From Saturnia japonica (lineage: Eukaryota; Arthropoda; Insecta; Lepidoptera; Saturniidae): 64,000 nucleotides of DNA. Below the pieces are notes generated by a model. It was not told the origin of the DNA and searched no databases. It worked only from the letters and a program-made list of their open reading frames with translations. The stretch spans positions 11,842,690-11,906,689 of the forward strand of contig CM065328.1 in the NCBI GenBank assembly GCA_033032175.1, given 5' to 3'. This document shows positions 23,001 through 34,426 of this stretch, one piece after another; position 1 is the first letter of the stretch, and each line of letters opens with the position of its first letter. The translations under genes were made by a program, and so were the position numbers.

Positions 23001-26000
23001 TTTTTTTATATATACAAAGGACCAATATTATTTTAGAACATTATACTTCCATATCATTAATGATTACGCCAACGCACGCGAATAAAGGAGTTCGGGAGGG
23101 CCTCGACTACCGACTTACGTAACAAAAATCAATATTTAAGGCTGTCTGGGAGTTGTGGATTTTAAATAGCCTATACTATTCCTCGAGAGTCTAGCTATCA
23201 TATACAAAAGACATTTTTCGAATCTGACTGGTAGTTCCAGAGATTAGCGTGTTTAAACAAACAAACAAAAAACTTTTCCGCTTTATTACGTTACTAAAGT
23301 AAACTAAATAATCAAAAGATAACTTTCCACAATAATAGGCTATAAAATTTAAAAAAACTCATTCGAATCTGACTGGTAGTTGTAGTAAAAGGGTGCCAAA
23401 AAAACAAGCAAAAAAGAATCTCTTGAGCTTTATGATATTATAGTACATTCGTCATATTCTTGTTTTTGTGTCGCAGAAGCACATGCCAGTGTCAATGTTT
23501 TTAAAGCTACGTAGTATCAACAACTAATCTTCAAAGTGGGCCCTAACAAAATGGTGGCTCCCTTGTTAGAACTATCTATAAGGAGTTTTTGTGTCAACTC
23601 AAAATGCATGTTTCCAGTTTATATTTATAATCCGCTTCACGTATGCTAAATAACCACACAAAATGCCACCAAATATTACACAATATAAGGTCAAACAACC
23701 AAAGTTAATGGATTAAAACAAAAACACAACATGCCAGCTCAACATTTCGCCAAAAGCTTTATAGTATAGTTTTGTTATCTTATTTACCTAAAAATCATTA
23801 TTTTGGTTCACTTAGTTTGGGATTCGATGCAGAAACCATCAGGATTTCTGTACGGTTCCCGATATCAACTAGGGAGCTTCGACCAGTGCATGAAGCCGCC
23901 GTGGTTGAACTCACACCCGCATCTCCGCACGCAGTATTGCCTTGCGGATGTGCAACTGACTGACACGCCACCGAAGAAGTTCAAAACACCAGCTGATCCA
24001 AATGATTCTACAGATCTTTATATTAATGTAAGATAGTTTAGTATGTGCTTTTTAGTTGGTAAAATTATTGACTGATGAAAGTATTGCTTTGTGTAAACAA
24101 TTTAATTCATGTCAGCTTACTAAATCCGCCTGGAACAGATTGACTGCTACATCAGAACACTTAGTATTTGTTAATTTTGCTATGGAACAAACTGACAGAT
24201 GAAACATAAAATGTTTGTTAATATTTGTTAAATTTTGCTACTCTCATCTAGAGCTGAATTAACAGCTGCAGTTGAAAGTGTTTGGTAGTGTTTTTTAAAC
24301 TTTACTACATCCAATTGACACAGATTGACAGCTTCAAGAAAATTTTACTTATACGATTAAATTAACAGTCGTTATTCTGATCCAGGCAGAAGAAGTAAAG
24401 TAACTCTGTTAATTTAAGAGCTCAGCTCTTGCCGGTAGAGCAATTGCAATTTTTTGCTATCCTCTGCATTTCTTTTGACTTCTTGATGTGACACGACTCC
24501 CACTTTATCCTTCACTTATTAGAAAAATCTTCCTCTCACCATCGCTTTCTTCTAATATTTCATTCCAAAATTGTTTTAACAACTTTTCTTGCCGTATCAA
24601 GTACCCAATCATCTTTACTCTCCTTTTATCTATGTTTGTCAACAATTGTCTTTCCTCGTCAACCACTCTTAGCACCTCCTCATTTGTAATCCTATCTGTC
24701 TAACTTATATTCTCCATCTTACTTCAATACCACATCTCAAACGCAGCTAACCCTCCTATGTCTCTTTGATTCATTGTCTATGTTTCAACGCTATACAATG
24801 ATGTGCTCCAGGTATAGGTGTAAAATGTTTAAGGTTTTATAACAATAACTTTAAAAAGTTGTATAGCGAAACAAATGTGTATAATGAAGTTTTTATTGTA
24901 GACCTCATCAAAGTATGGAGGGCGCTTTAACATGTTGACTTGGGGCATGTGCTTCTCAAGTCGGTGCTCGTCAAACACTATCAGGAAACTAGTGCGGTCA
25001 ATGTTCCGAACGCAACATCTACCAGGAACTAGTACCAAAGAGATCAAGGTACACTCCTGCCAAGTCGCTGGAGATAAGAAAGATTATGGCTTCAGTTTTA
25101 AAGTATTTATGTAAGTAATAACTCGACATAATGTGTCTTTGCCTAACCACCAAAACGACGAATTTTACTCGTACAATTCAAATTACACGGTAATTACAAG
25201 TTTGTAAAATAAACTTTAAAATTTACTAATTAATATATCAAATTGGATATAACTGAAGAAACATATGCAAGAAATGAAAATTAGAGCTTAATCACGATCA
25301 CCACATAAAACGATAAAAGACCTGTTAACGTGCTAAATTTCGATACTAATCGATTCACCATGATATTTACAAGTCGGCATAATGAAAATAATGAGTTTAA
25401 ATTTCGATTGTCAGCTTTCTACAGTAGTGTTCCTTTATTTTATATTATTCTGCAATTAGATACTAAAACTACATCTATCAAAATAGCATATAATAAAACC
25501 TTTACCTTCAAGGAAGGTTCGATACAGATGTGAGATAAGCACTAACATACTAAACGTGGAATCAATAATTGAATAACTATAATTATGTCCTTCTTTACGG
25601 TATCAGTTGCAGTTGCTTGTAAGCTACTTATAACTATGAGTAGATCAATTTATAGTTTAAGGTTAACTACAATTTTAACTGTATTTTAAATAACGACATT
25701 GCCAAAGATGGTAATAGGCTAAGTCCCTGGCACTCAAGTTCAGTTGCCGGATCAAATTTCAATTTGAGGATGATAGCTTAGCAAGCATACTTTAGTAAAA
25801 TCTCTATCACCATGCCATGGTTTCATTATGATGTTTTCCATCAGCGAAAACTCGAGTTCATTGTAAAACTCTAACCTATTTCGATTAACGCGGTGTCCCA
25901 AAACACTCCAACTGAGCCGCCATTGCTTCAAAATTAAATTATTTATTTAACATTCGAGATACCCAGCGAAAAAGGATTGCTGATAGCGTTGTAATCTATG

Positions 26001-29000
26001 ATCATGCATGTTTCGATTATCAAAAGCGCGAGTCACCAATGCGCTGTAACTAATAGCCGGAACGCTCCAAGAATTTAGTTCGTCTGTGCTTGTTTCGGAC
26101 CTAACTATCGCTCTTACTTCGACTTGATAAGTCACGTGCGTAGGTGCTGCATTAAATCAACGGATGCTATTTAAATAACCTTTTTTGTTACTACACGGTC
26201 AAGATTCTAAATAGAAGTAAAATTATTTAAAATGCGTACAATATGTGTGCGATGACGATATAGATAATAGAAGAGCGTGAGAACCTGACAAAGTTTAGAT
26301 TTCAGATCATCATCATTTTAATTCCTCGTCACGTATGTTGCATCGCAGCACTTAACAACATAATTAAATAATTATGAAACTCATGAAAGAAAAGCTATTT
26401 CTTATTCATTATTTGTTTTTTTTTTTCTTTAGAACTATTCTACTACTTGTAATACTGGTAACGTTATTATCCAACTGCTATTTGAGTAACGTCACATCTA
26501 TCACATTTTGTAAGTATTTTTCACGTTTTTTTTTTCTTAAGCCTACATTTAATCAGCTATATTTACTATCTGCTTAATGTATAGGAACTTTCCTTTTACA
26601 CTGTTTGACTGTCCACCATTCTGACGTCATCATCAGTCCACGACCTATTGGTTAATCCGGTTAGAGTTTCCAATCTCTAGACCATCGCTCCGGTAACCTT
26701 TTGGTTTAACATCTTTGGTTTCGTTTTGACAGATGTCTTGAAACTCTAGTCTATTACACTGATTATAGCTCTTTGAGCAACTTTAATTTTATGGTAATCA
26801 TTCTTATAATTAAGTTATTATCCTAAGTATAACTTTGTCTCGTACTATTCGTTCCACAATAGAATCCATCTTCAGTAATTTAGCCACAAATTATTTATTT
26901 GTAGACTACTGAGTATTCCACAAATAATCTATTTTTACTGACTCCGTGTAGTAAACCATCGGAACGAAAAGATACGGAGCATTTTTGGAGTTCTTGGAAA
27001 CATAGTTACCATGAAGTATTTAGTAGTCTAGGTGCAGTACAGTAACATCCATTACTACAGATAATAGGACAGTAGAGAGTACTTTTTATGTGCGTTTTTT
27101 TCTAATAAACCATAACATTTTTTCTAAGAATGGAGTAAAAAATAACGAGGTAAATAGTATATATAGAAGACTACGATCACTAAAGTAACTAAGTTAGTTA
27201 CAACCAAGAAAGAATATCACGTATTTAGCTAAGGGTCAATCTAGATGTCACATATGTATTTTATTCCAGTAACCCGATTGGCAAAGTCATTCTGCCTAAA
27301 ACGGAACTGGAACTCACTGATGTCGATCAATAAGGACAGCATACGAGTTTTGGATGGTATTAGATTCAACAGTGCCATCATAATCGTCCTAATACATTAC
27401 CTAAGCCTCTCTGTTACATTATCTATCAATAACCTGGATGTAGAAATCGTACGTATACGTTATAATTATATGCCCAAAGAGAACAATCACAATTGTATTG
27501 TCATTTGTATGGAAGATACGTAGTTCATGATAACTGATATCCACACCGAGTTTTTCTGTTTTTTTTTTTTAATAATCTTTATTTTGTTTGCTAGCAGGTC
27601 ACACAATTATTTTTAATATTAAAATTATGGTTTATTTGAAAATTTTGCCACTCTGGACACCAAATTTATCATACTAGGCCCTAATCTCTTTTAAAAATCC
27701 TCTCTAAAACAAGTAGAATGGCTTAAGCGCTCGCCCACAAGCCACGGTGAAGCTGTAAAAGCCGTTTGAGGCTTCAGAGACATTATGGCTAACAGTATAG
27801 TCAGTTCTTAAAAAAAAAGCTTTTATGGTTAGGCCCAGCGAGTGTAGTTTTGTTATGAAAGGGAAAGGAAAGGATTAGGTTGTACATCTTATAAATCGAT
27901 CCTTAATACATTTTGTATAACTATTCATATTTAAGGACATGGAAGATAAACTACTGAGCCTGTTTGTACATTTAGATATCGTAGTTGATACGTTTCTAGT
28001 AATGTCCGGTCTTCTACTTGTGAGAAGTATCGTGAGACATCAACAAACTGGAAAGGGAAGCCTTATACGAATGCTGTGCTTGCGATATGTGAGGTAAGAG
28101 AATCATTGTACGATTTTTAATGAAGCTTTGAAATTAACAATATAAAATACGAAATGTATAACGAAACCTAAATATTTGAATAGATGATAAAGCTGATTAC
28201 ATTGCTGTTTTCTACTAGATAAGTAATAACTCCATAAAGAAATAAATCCAGAACATAATGCTTGCTTCCAGAAGCAACGATATTAATCATCACATTACAG
28301 TTTAGGTTGATAAAATTATCTTTAATTTTAGATTGATAGGACCGCAGGCTATCATGATCCTTTATTTTGCTTGTATGTCTATGCACGTTGGAAACGGTCC
28401 TCTATGGTTACTTCTAAGTAAAAGAGAGGCTGAAGACTGCACCGACAACTGGTGGGCCAGTTTATTAATGATAAGCAATTACGTGAATGCATCCAAGATG
28501 GTAAGTCATGAATGGTTGTTAAAGAAAAAAATTATAATACTATCTAAATTATAGATAGATAATGCAAACTAGAAAACTATTTCATTAACTACTTAAAAAA
28601 GTGATTCTCAGTATGTAGTAAACCAAATAACAATTATAGAAAGAAAAACGTTAAGTGTTGTTTGACCCTAAATGATTTAATACGGGTGACATTTTGCATA
28701 ATAAAGCTTGGTTACTGTGCACAAGTGAAATGTATTGGAAATAATAACATGGACCATTAATTCTGAGATGCCACAAAAACTCTGTAGAAAGTTCTGTCAA
28801 GGGAGACACCATCTTGTTAGGACACTGAAATTTTTATATCACAAGACAATCTATATTCACTCGATAATGGCAGTAACGGTCTTCAATAAAGAGAACTATA
28901 TGCCAAGAAAGTTATGAAAACAGGCTGGAACTGTTAATCATTATCTTGGCTTTCGTTTTTTTTTCAATGTTACCCATCCTTGTGTACATGCAGAGGAACT

Positions 29001-32000
29001 TCCTAGAAGACAACGTTAAATGTATTTCTGATTATTTTTTAAGTATTTCGTAATTTATTGTGCCTATTCTAATATTATACGAAATCTAATTTGAAATGGC
29101 TTACACAACTGGACCATAAATGATCATCTTTAAACCCTTGCCGAGAATTATTCCATTCACTGTTTTTTTCCACAGTGCAACACGGTAAGCTGGTACAATT
29201 CATGTGACTACCAACTCGCTTTCTTTGGCACACTCTTCTACTATATCTATCAAAAGAATAAGAGCGTTGGATTCAAATATTTCATACTGGCTTTTCTAGT
29301 GTCGCTAATGACTCCAGGATTAGTTACATATTGGAATCGGATACCAGCAATTGTCATCTTTAATATTGAGTACGTTATATATTATAGTATTTTAATACAC
29401 TAATTGATTGTAAATGACCACCATAGCCTATAGATACTTGTAATGCCATAAGTATCACCAGCCTGTTATCGATCTTGAACACTCCAACCCAAGGAACTTT
29501 AGAAACCATACTCACCGCAGGAACTCAACACTAGGTTATTTGGCTGTGATTTTCTTTCTGTAGGGTGGAGGGATTTCACCAGTCGGACTGCCCCAAGTTG
29601 AGAGAAGTCTCCAAAAACATTTGCTTGTGCCTTACCTCTGTTTCATAGATTAGTCAATCGGTCACGGTTTCCTTTTATTTATAGTATCTGGGCAATCGAG
29701 CTGTGCTCGGTGTCTTATAAACAAAAAATCAAAAACACCTATCTAGATACACTTGGAATGTAAAACATTATCTAAATGCAAAGTTTCATCGAAATCGTTG
29801 AATCGAAACATTCCGAGAAACCAATTATATATATATACAACAAATCGTCACTTAATATAATAAAATTAGATTAGATAGTAATATGTAATATCATGTGTCC
29901 TGATTTTCGGAAGGTATGCTTTAATGTTTAACATTGTTATGCAAAATGTACTATGTAGCTCGTGTCTTCACAAAAGTGTTGTACTGTGATGTCAATCTTA
30001 AAATTTTATTTGTTTTTTTTTTAAGTACATTATTCAAAAGCTTAATATATTTAAAATTGTTTCTACGTCTACTTTAATATTAATTTGCCGAACATGATTG
30101 CGATTTGGTATTAATAAGTTCTTATTTTTCCTTAATTATCAGAGCTACGAAGAATTTTAAAGAGAATTTGGTTTTCCTTACTACTTACATACAATCCCAC
30201 CACCGTGCAGCAGTTTATCTTCTCGGGATGGCGCTTGGACACTTCATGACTATTTACAATCCAGCGGACTATAGAAAAATTATTCCAAAGGTTAGTTATT
30301 TAGTCTGTAAATTTCATCGGACTCGGCTTATACTTTGTATTTACCGTTTGCGGAGAGATCGCTCTCGATGTATGAATCTCGCTGCAGTAACTTGTATCTT
30401 CACTTATCCTTTTGAGATCAGCTTGTTTTACTGTGATACTAAATGGTTCTGGCGTACTTGCAGATCGATTCTACAGCGACAACAGTGATTGCCTATGTAG
30501 TATCGTAACCATGGTCTTTAGGTTTCTAGTACAGTTTACACTTACCGACAGATGGATACCGATAGATAGACCGATAGACAGACAGCTAACTCTCGGGATT
30601 CTTTCAAGTATTCGCTACGTAGGTTTTACTAGGAGCAATTGAATATTGGCTAGATTTTTTATTTTATTTTATTAAATATTATGCACACTTTGCATATTAC
30701 CTTTCTCTTGCTCCCCTGGAAGACTGGTAGAGAATGGTTTTTAACATTAAGTCCTCCATTTGTACTTTTTTGTGCAATAATGAATATAATAGTAATAATA
30801 ATAGATAGCAGTTTTTTAACTAACTTAACTATAGCAAATGTAATGAAGAAGACTAATTATTTGTTTTTGCAGAAATTTGCTGTTATCGGTGCATTAATTG
30901 CGCTTTTTATAATGAGAGGTATTCTAAACTCCGGTGCAGCTACGTTGACTGAGGAATATAGCAATTTAACGGTTGCTACATTTGTAGCCCTTAATAGAAT
31001 AATATGGGCATTTGCTATATGCTGTCTTATTGTCTTTTGTGAATACGGTACTGTGCGTAAGTAATCGATTGTAATTATGTTGTTTTGATTTTTCTTACTT
31101 TTCCTGTTCCTCAACTATCTTTAGATGTTGAAAAGGTTGCGAGTCACATAATCCAGCAAGCTCATCTTCTGTAATGTATGAACTGAATTTGATTGAAGTA
31201 AGGATTTGGAAGTTTGTTTTTTTACTTTTATAATAATTTTATGTTTATTTATGTTTGAAATTTATTATATATATATATTTGTATCAAATTGTATTATGTT
31301 TCGATAGAAAAACAAATCATTAATATATAAATTACATTTCCAGCGATAATCAGCGACTATTTAAACATGCAATTTGCGGTACCAATGGGTCGATTATCGT
31401 ATGGCGTTTATATGATACACATAGCTATAATTTACCGTATCTTATACACTATACGTTCACCTATGAACTACAGCCTAATACAAATAGTAAGTCAAAATTT
31501 TTAGATTAATCTGATTTCGATGAAAGATATTGTATCTGAATAGAATGTTGTTGAGATATGATGCGTTGAAGCTAACTTACCACGAGATTTTCATATTTTC
31601 TTTCCCTCATCCTATGCTAAGACGGGTCGGCACAGCATGCTTTCCATTTCCACTATCCTCTTTCAACTGTCATATCACAGTATTCACACCTTTTTTCTTA
31701 CATTATTTATCCATGCATCCATTTTTCTTCCTATACCACTATATAATACTAACATTCTTCTAGTAATATGACTATTATCTCCCCTCATGATATACCCATA
31801 CCACGCTAATCTATGGCTCTATACTTTATCTTTGCCTGGTGCTACTTTCAGGCTTCCTATGATATACTCTTCTAATCTTATCTATTCTAATTACATCCCG
31901 CTTATCATTCGCATTTCTACTACTTGCACTGCTTTTCCAATAGCATGGTTAAAGGCATTTTCTAATATTCACCAAACTAACTACCATTCTAAACAAACTC

Positions 32001-32589
32001 AGTCCTATTTTTACTGCCATTGGTAACCTCGCCACTTATAATTAAGTAGCATTATGGTCAAAATATTAATTTATGTAAATTTATAAAAGAAAGCTAGATG
32101 TCGTTCGCTTACAAAAAATTAAGGAATAAAATATATAGTTTAAAGTTTGAAATATATACCTAAATTATTATTTATCTTTTGGTTACAGATTACAGGCGGT
32201 TTAGGTGTTGTTACTATGTCTTATTTGTTAAGCTGTGGTATGTGGCATTTCATAGAAGCTCCTTTAATAAATGTCTCAAATGTTTTGCTAGATACCATGT
32301 AAGTACCATTAAAGCCTAGCGATCAAGTCCTTCATCAATTACGATCATTACATATTTTAATTATGTTTTCAGGTTAGAAAAGAAAATAACAGAAAATGAA
32401 TTAATCGATGTTCGTAATAAATGTGCAAACGGAGTGAAAGCTTCAGAATCCCACAGTGCAGTAAATGTTTCAGAAAGAACAAGCGAAAACGGAATCGACA
32501 AAACGGCAAAATGTGGATTTTGCAAAAATGATACGAACACGTTTGATTATGAATGTAAACTTGTTAATTATAATTATAAAGTAAAATAG
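19992..32589 (+). CDS. NRF-6-like (nose resistant to fluoxetine) membrane acyltransferase, 14 exons
   Basis: Exons: 19992-20037, 22476-22753, 23816-24027, 24902-25110, 26433-26509, 27270-27448, 27936-28093, 28332-28500, 29176-29369, 30143-30290, 30873-31056, 31344-31486, 32189-32298, 32373-32589 (TAG). All introns are GT-AG and phases agree except inside exon 2. The product would be about 774 residues: signal peptide (exon 1), NRF domain with paired cysteines (exons 2-4), a membrane segment (exon 5), acyltransferase-3 domain with RVLDGIRF, LIHY, DTFLVMSGLL and SHHRAAVYLLG (exons 6-13), and a hydrophilic tail. C. elegans NRF-6 and relatives are multipass proteins affecting lipid/yolk and drug transport; their acyl substrate is unknown. 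Spliced length is 2324, not a multiple of three, because exon 2 shifts frame (22505-22553). The gene is either disrupted or has an indel error. The family call is firm; function in this insect is inference. Confidence 0.92.
20298..21578 (-). mobile_element. mariner element 2 in intron 1, intact termini
   Basis: Perfect 19-bp terminal inverted repeats are present: 'ggtccttacatatgaagtt' at 20298-20316 and its complement at 21560-21578. They are flanked by TA at 20296-20297 and 21579-21580. Similarity extends about 6 bases further inward with mismatches. Length is 1281 bp. It is inserted antisense to the NRF-like gene. Confidence 0.92.
20374..21391 (-). pseudogene. mariner (SETMAR-type) transposase pseudogene
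   Basis: On the minus strand the ATG at 21391 opens a 71-codon N-terminus with GTSAAETARRIND and STVRFWFQRFRS, the first helix-turn-helix of SETMAR-related mariner transposases. A stop follows. Farther on, the catalytic region is recognisable in pieces: ITCDEKW (about 20940-20960), LLHDNARPHTA (20655 region) and YSPDLAPTDYHFF (20570 region), the three Asp positions of the DD34D triad. The C-terminus reads through RPHGFFSKGINKLP to a stop at 20374. Several stops and frameshifts make it inactive, although the element ends remain perfect. Confidence 0.88.
21630..21993 (-). mobile_element. Helitron A, full-length copy in intron 1
   Basis: On the minus strand it begins TCTATATAATTAATACGTG after an A and ends GGGCGACCGCTAG before a T. 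At 364 bp it is the best-preserved copy of the family. It lies 51 bp from mariner element 2. Confidence 0.82.
22476..22753 (+). CDS. NRF-like gene exon 2 (frameshifted)
   Basis: The acceptor TTGTAG is at 22470-22475. In phase with exon 1 the exon reads DLDISEIKLFIEEKRK and hits TAA at about 22551-22553. The conserved NRF sequence (AENLSDSECSLKLQ, TPCTFLDSLKLEHWD, KPCLDATLEMIDG, STLWATW) is in a different frame, open only after a TGA at about 22506-22508. The shift therefore falls between about 22505 and 22553, in an A-rich stretch, and one missing base would repair it. The donor GTAAGT is at 22754 (phase 1). Confidence 0.8.
22824..23295 (-). mobile_element. Helitron-like element in intron 2
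   Basis: On the minus strand it ends with a GGGCACAGCTAG-type terminus (here 'gagggcacagctag') before a T. Its start region has 'aaagcggaaaag' and 'gtttgtttgtttaaac' followed by 'ctaatctctggaactacc', the layout of short lepidopteran Helitrons. Confidence 0.5.
23816..24027 (+). CDS. NRF-like gene exon 3 (NRF domain)
   Basis: The acceptor CACTTAG precedes it and the donor GTAAGA follows. It encodes IWDSMQKPSGFLYGSRYQ, then LGSFDQCMK and QYCLADVQL. The YGS...LGSFDQC block is the hallmark of the NRF domain. It has 70 codons plus 2 nt (phase 1 in, 0 out). Confidence 0.93.
24430..24835 (-). pseudogene. LINE reverse-transcriptase fragment in intron 3
   Basis: The minus strand reads ETWTMNQRDIGGLAAFEMWY, then TDRITNEEVLRVVDEERQLL and MIGYLIR, broken by a stop. 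It is the same RTE/craft-type LINE family as 13410-13670. It is 5' truncated. Confidence 0.65.
24902..25110 (+). CDS. NRF-like gene exon 4 (end of NRF domain)
   Basis: The acceptor is TTGTAG and the donor GTAAGT. It encodes FNMLTWGMCFSSRCSSNTI, then VHSCQVAGDKKDYG. WGxCxPxxC-like cysteines followed by a xxC near the membrane segment are usual for the luminal NRF domain. Phase 0 in, 2 out. Confidence 0.92.
25111..26432. other. Intron 4, mostly unique sequence with a repeat D copy
   Basis: A repeat D copy lies at 25690-25830 ('actcaagttcagttgccgg', 'caatttgaggatgatagc'). Nothing else is recognised. The short ORFs at 25330-25533 and 25947-26135 are not supported. Confidence 0.4.
26433..26509 (+). 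CDS. NRF-like gene exon 5 (membrane segment)
   Basis: A strong polypyrimidine tract and TTTAG acceptor precede the exon and GTAAGT follows. It is a short 77-nt exon encoding ITILLLVILVTLLSNCYL, the hydrophobic anchor between the NRF and acyltransferase domains. Phase 2 in, 1 out. It joins exons 4 and 6 in frame. Confidence 0.88.
27270..27448 (+). CDS. NRF-like gene exon 6 (start of acyltransferase-3 domain)
   Basis: The acceptor is TATTCCAG and the donor GTACGT. It encodes SFCLKRNWNSLM, then IRVLDGIRFNSAIII and VLIHYLS. The DGIR motif and the conserved His in the first acyltransferase helix are both present. Phase 1 in, 0 out. Confidence 0.93.
27936..28093 (+). CDS. NRF-like gene exon 7
   Basis: It is preceded by TTTAAG and followed by GTAAGA. 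It encodes LDIVVDTFLVMSGLLLVR, the signature VDTFFxxSGxL of NRF/acyltransferase-3 proteins, ending LIRMLCLRYVR. Phase 0 in, 2 out. Confidence 0.93.
28332..28500 (+). CDS. NRF-like gene exon 8
   Basis: The acceptor is TTTTAG and the donor GTAAGT. It encodes RLIGPQAIMILYFACMS, then GNGPLWLLL, CTDNWWASLLMISNY. The GP.W...C..NWW..LL.I.NY pattern is strongly conserved in the family. Phase 2 in, 0 out. Confidence 0.94.
29176..29369 (+). CDS. NRF-like gene exon 9
   Basis: The acceptor is TTCCACAG and the donor GTACGT. It encodes CNTVSWYNSCDYQLAFFG, then a membrane segment FKYFILAFLVSLMTPGLV. The C..W.W.L..D.QL pattern is typical. Phase 0 in, 2 out. Confidence 0.93.
29440..29860. repeat. Repeat fragments in intron 9
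   Basis: 29500-29645 is a reverse relative of the 162-bp units at 12440-12770 ('gtagggtggagggatttcac'). 29690-29830 resembles a short Helitron body ('gggcaatcgagctgtgctcgg') but has no clear ends. Confidence 0.4.
30143..30290 (+). CDS. NRF-like gene exon 10
   Basis: The acceptor is TTATCAG and the donor GTTAGT. It encodes NLVFLTTYIQSHHRAAVYLL, then GMALGHFMTIYN. The Y...HxRaxpYLlGxxxG motif is a family hallmark. Phase 2 in, 0 out. Confidence 0.94.
30873..31056 (+). CDS. NRF-like gene exon 11
   Basis: The acceptor is TTTTTGCAG and the donor GTAAGT. It encodes two hydrophobic stretches (FAVIGALIALFIMRG and RIIWAFAICCLIVFCEYG) flanking a polar loop. The R..W......I..C.YG pattern fits late acyltransferase-3 helices. 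Phase 0 in, 1 out. Confidence 0.92.
31344..31486 (+). CDS. NRF-like gene exon 12
   Basis: The acceptor is ATTTCCAG and the donor GTAAGT. It encodes ISDYLNMQFAVPMGRLSYG, then VYMIHIAIIY. The ...PLgRLsYcaYLvHp pattern is conserved. Phase 1 in, 0 out. Confidence 0.94.
31600..32040. repeat. Dispersed repeat G in intron 12
   Basis: 'gggtcggcacagcatg' followed by pyrimidine-rich 'cactatcctctttcaactg', 'tattcacacc' and 'ccatgcatcc' parallels 48505-48700. It belongs to a LINE-related family recognisable by 'gggtcgrcgcag'. The two ORFs of 77 and 79 codons over it are shadows. Confidence 0.4.
32189..32298 (+). CDS. NRF-like gene exon 13
   Basis: The acceptor is GGTTACAG and the donor GTAAGT. It encodes GGLGVVTMSYLLSCGMW, then HFIEAPLINV, the last transmembrane helix and the conserved E.P motif that closes acyltransferase-3 domains. 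Phase 0 in, 2 out. Confidence 0.93.
32373..32589 (+). CDS. NRF-like gene exon 14 (cytosolic tail and stop)
   Basis: The acceptor is GTTTTCAG. It encodes a 72-residue hydrophilic tail starting LEKKITENELIDV, with a CGFCKN pair of cysteines and ending in a Lys/Tyr/Asn-rich stretch before TAG at 32587-32589. Tails in this family vary, so the exact end rests on the open frame. Confidence 0.85.
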
Positions 32590-32832
32590 TTTGACAAGTG
32601 ATTTCAAGTTAGAGACATTCAAATACTTATTTAAATTCTATATTAATTTAACATATTAATAAGATGTTCTTCTAAGATTTTTAAGTGTTAGTAAATTGGG
32701 GTGGAGTTTTGTATGAAAATATAAAAAATTTGTACTGTTCATTAATTATTGTTTTGGTAGTTTATCATTTAAATTATTCTCGGGTGATTACTCTCGATTC
32801 ATATTAAATTATGGTCTATGATTATAAATAAG

Positions 32833-32917
32833 AATAAATATCTATAAAATAGTATATTTTCAATTTCAAGTATCCTTATTTACTTGTCACCTATACGTCC
32901 TTAAACCAGAGAATAAA
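32833..32917 (+). promoter_or_regulatory. Candidate polyadenylation signals of the NRF-like gene
   Basis: AATAAA occurs at 32833-32838 and again at 32912-32917, about 245 and 325 nt past the stop codon. In AT-rich DNA such hexamers are common, so this is only suggestive. Confidence 0.35.
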
Positions 32918-32919
32918 AA

Positions 32920-33640
32920 CCTTTTGAAATTTAGAACAAGCACGAATTATATAAACTATGTACGTGATAGAAGTGAAACTTCTTGAAATAAAAATCTGTA
33001 ATGTGTATGGTGGTCGCAATCTTTATCATAGCTTTTTTTTCTTTAATTTTTATTGCTCATAGTTCCTTTCTTCTTTCTTTCTTTATAACCTGTTTCTTTA
33101 CTGCATTTACACTGACTGATCTTTAAACGTGACAAACTAAAAGTATTACCGCCTAATTAGTTTTCTCGCAGTCAATAGTAAAAATTACAGTAAATAACTC
33201 GTGAAAAAATAATTCATCTCGGTCCTTGTATCTCTCGCTCCGCTCAAGGTTCTATGTACTTTAGAATCCTTCCCTGTTCTCAGGATCCAACTCAGTCACT
33301 CGAATTAAATTGTCTCTTTTTTCACTTGTTGTGTAATCTACTATTAAACAACTGGAATAATAAATCCTTTTTGGTCAACTCCGTCAACAGTTAGATAATT
33401 GAAATAACTATGGAAAAATAATATTATAGAACTATACTATTTCCATTTCTTTATTTTCTCGATGACAGTACTAATTTGATAGTTGTAGTGTTGTGACCAA
33501 ATAAGTAATGATATCGATCGCATATATTTATTATATTTTGAACAAAGACAAATACAACAAAAACATTCGAATGTATTTTTTCAAGGTGAGAACACTCAAT
33601 GGTCCACCGCCATTTTGAGTTTGTTTTAATCAGTCACTCG
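32920..33640. other. Intergenic sequence, nothing recognised
   Basis: No supported frame or repeat. Confidence 0.3.
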
Positions 33641-33659
33641 CAACAAGACGGTCGTGCTA

Positions 33660-34323
33660 TTCACTACATTTTTTGTTTGCTGAGTTTTTTCAAATGTTAT
33701 TTTCACTGACGAGACTTGGTTAAATGCAATCCACACAGTATCTAAGAACTGGACTGACGACACCGCCGCTTCTACTAATCCAGTGCCAATGGGAAAAGTG
33801 AACGCCTTATCATATGTCATGCAGAGTCTACGAAAGGATTCGTGTCAAATGCATTACTGGCCTTAAATTCAAGAAAACAGTGGACTACAGCGAAGAAATG
33901 AACGCGGAAATTTACGAACAATGGTTTAAAGAAATGGTGCAATCTCTGGAAAACCGTCCATAATTATTATGGACAACGCTACATATCACTCCATACATAT
34001 TGATTAAATGCCGACGCAGGCCAATAAAAACAAGAGATAATTGACTGGCTCCAACGACATGACGACAATGTGGATAGTACTTTATTAAAAGTACAATTAG
34101 TGAATATTTTAAAATGGAAAAAAAGCTTCCCTAAAAGATATGTTATCAACGAAAAAGCTGCCGAATGTGGTCATTGGGTTCTTCGACTTCCGCCATATCA
34201 TTGCCAGTACATTGCTATAGAACTAATATGGGCACAAATCAAAGGACACGATAATGTAAAAAAGATGCTCGTTCAAGTTTTCACAGGAGCTGTCATCGAG
34301 AAAATAAAGAAATGGTATAGGTA
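33660..34323 (+). pseudogene. Tc1/mariner-superfamily DDE transposase remnant
   Basis: The + strand shows ERLIICHAEST and FVSNALLAL, then EIIDWLQRHDDNVD, and an 84-codon open frame (34070-34323) with INEKAAECGHWVLRLPPYH, then IELIWAQIKGH. LPPYHPDLNPIELIWAQVKG is the last-acid region of a widespread insect DDE transposase (IS630-Tc1-mariner type). Here the 'PDLNP' part has become CQYIA, so key residues are lost. Upstream frames contain many stops. No terminal repeats were identified. Confidence 0.7.
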
Positions 34324-34426
34324 AAGTAAAGTGTAATTACATGAAATTTGATGCAAAGTAAGGAAATAAATATTTGTCACTACCCAATCCAAGCATTTGG
34401 CGTTAATAAACGGAATCAACAAATTA

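Noticed and set aside
23772..23963. 63-codon ORF overlapping exon 3
   Set aside because: It is in the wrong frame relative to the conserved NRF exon and crosses its splice acceptor.
28735..28917. 60-codon ORF in intron 8
   Set aside because: No similarity to the acyltransferase domain and no splice sites; exons 8 and 9 join in frame without it.
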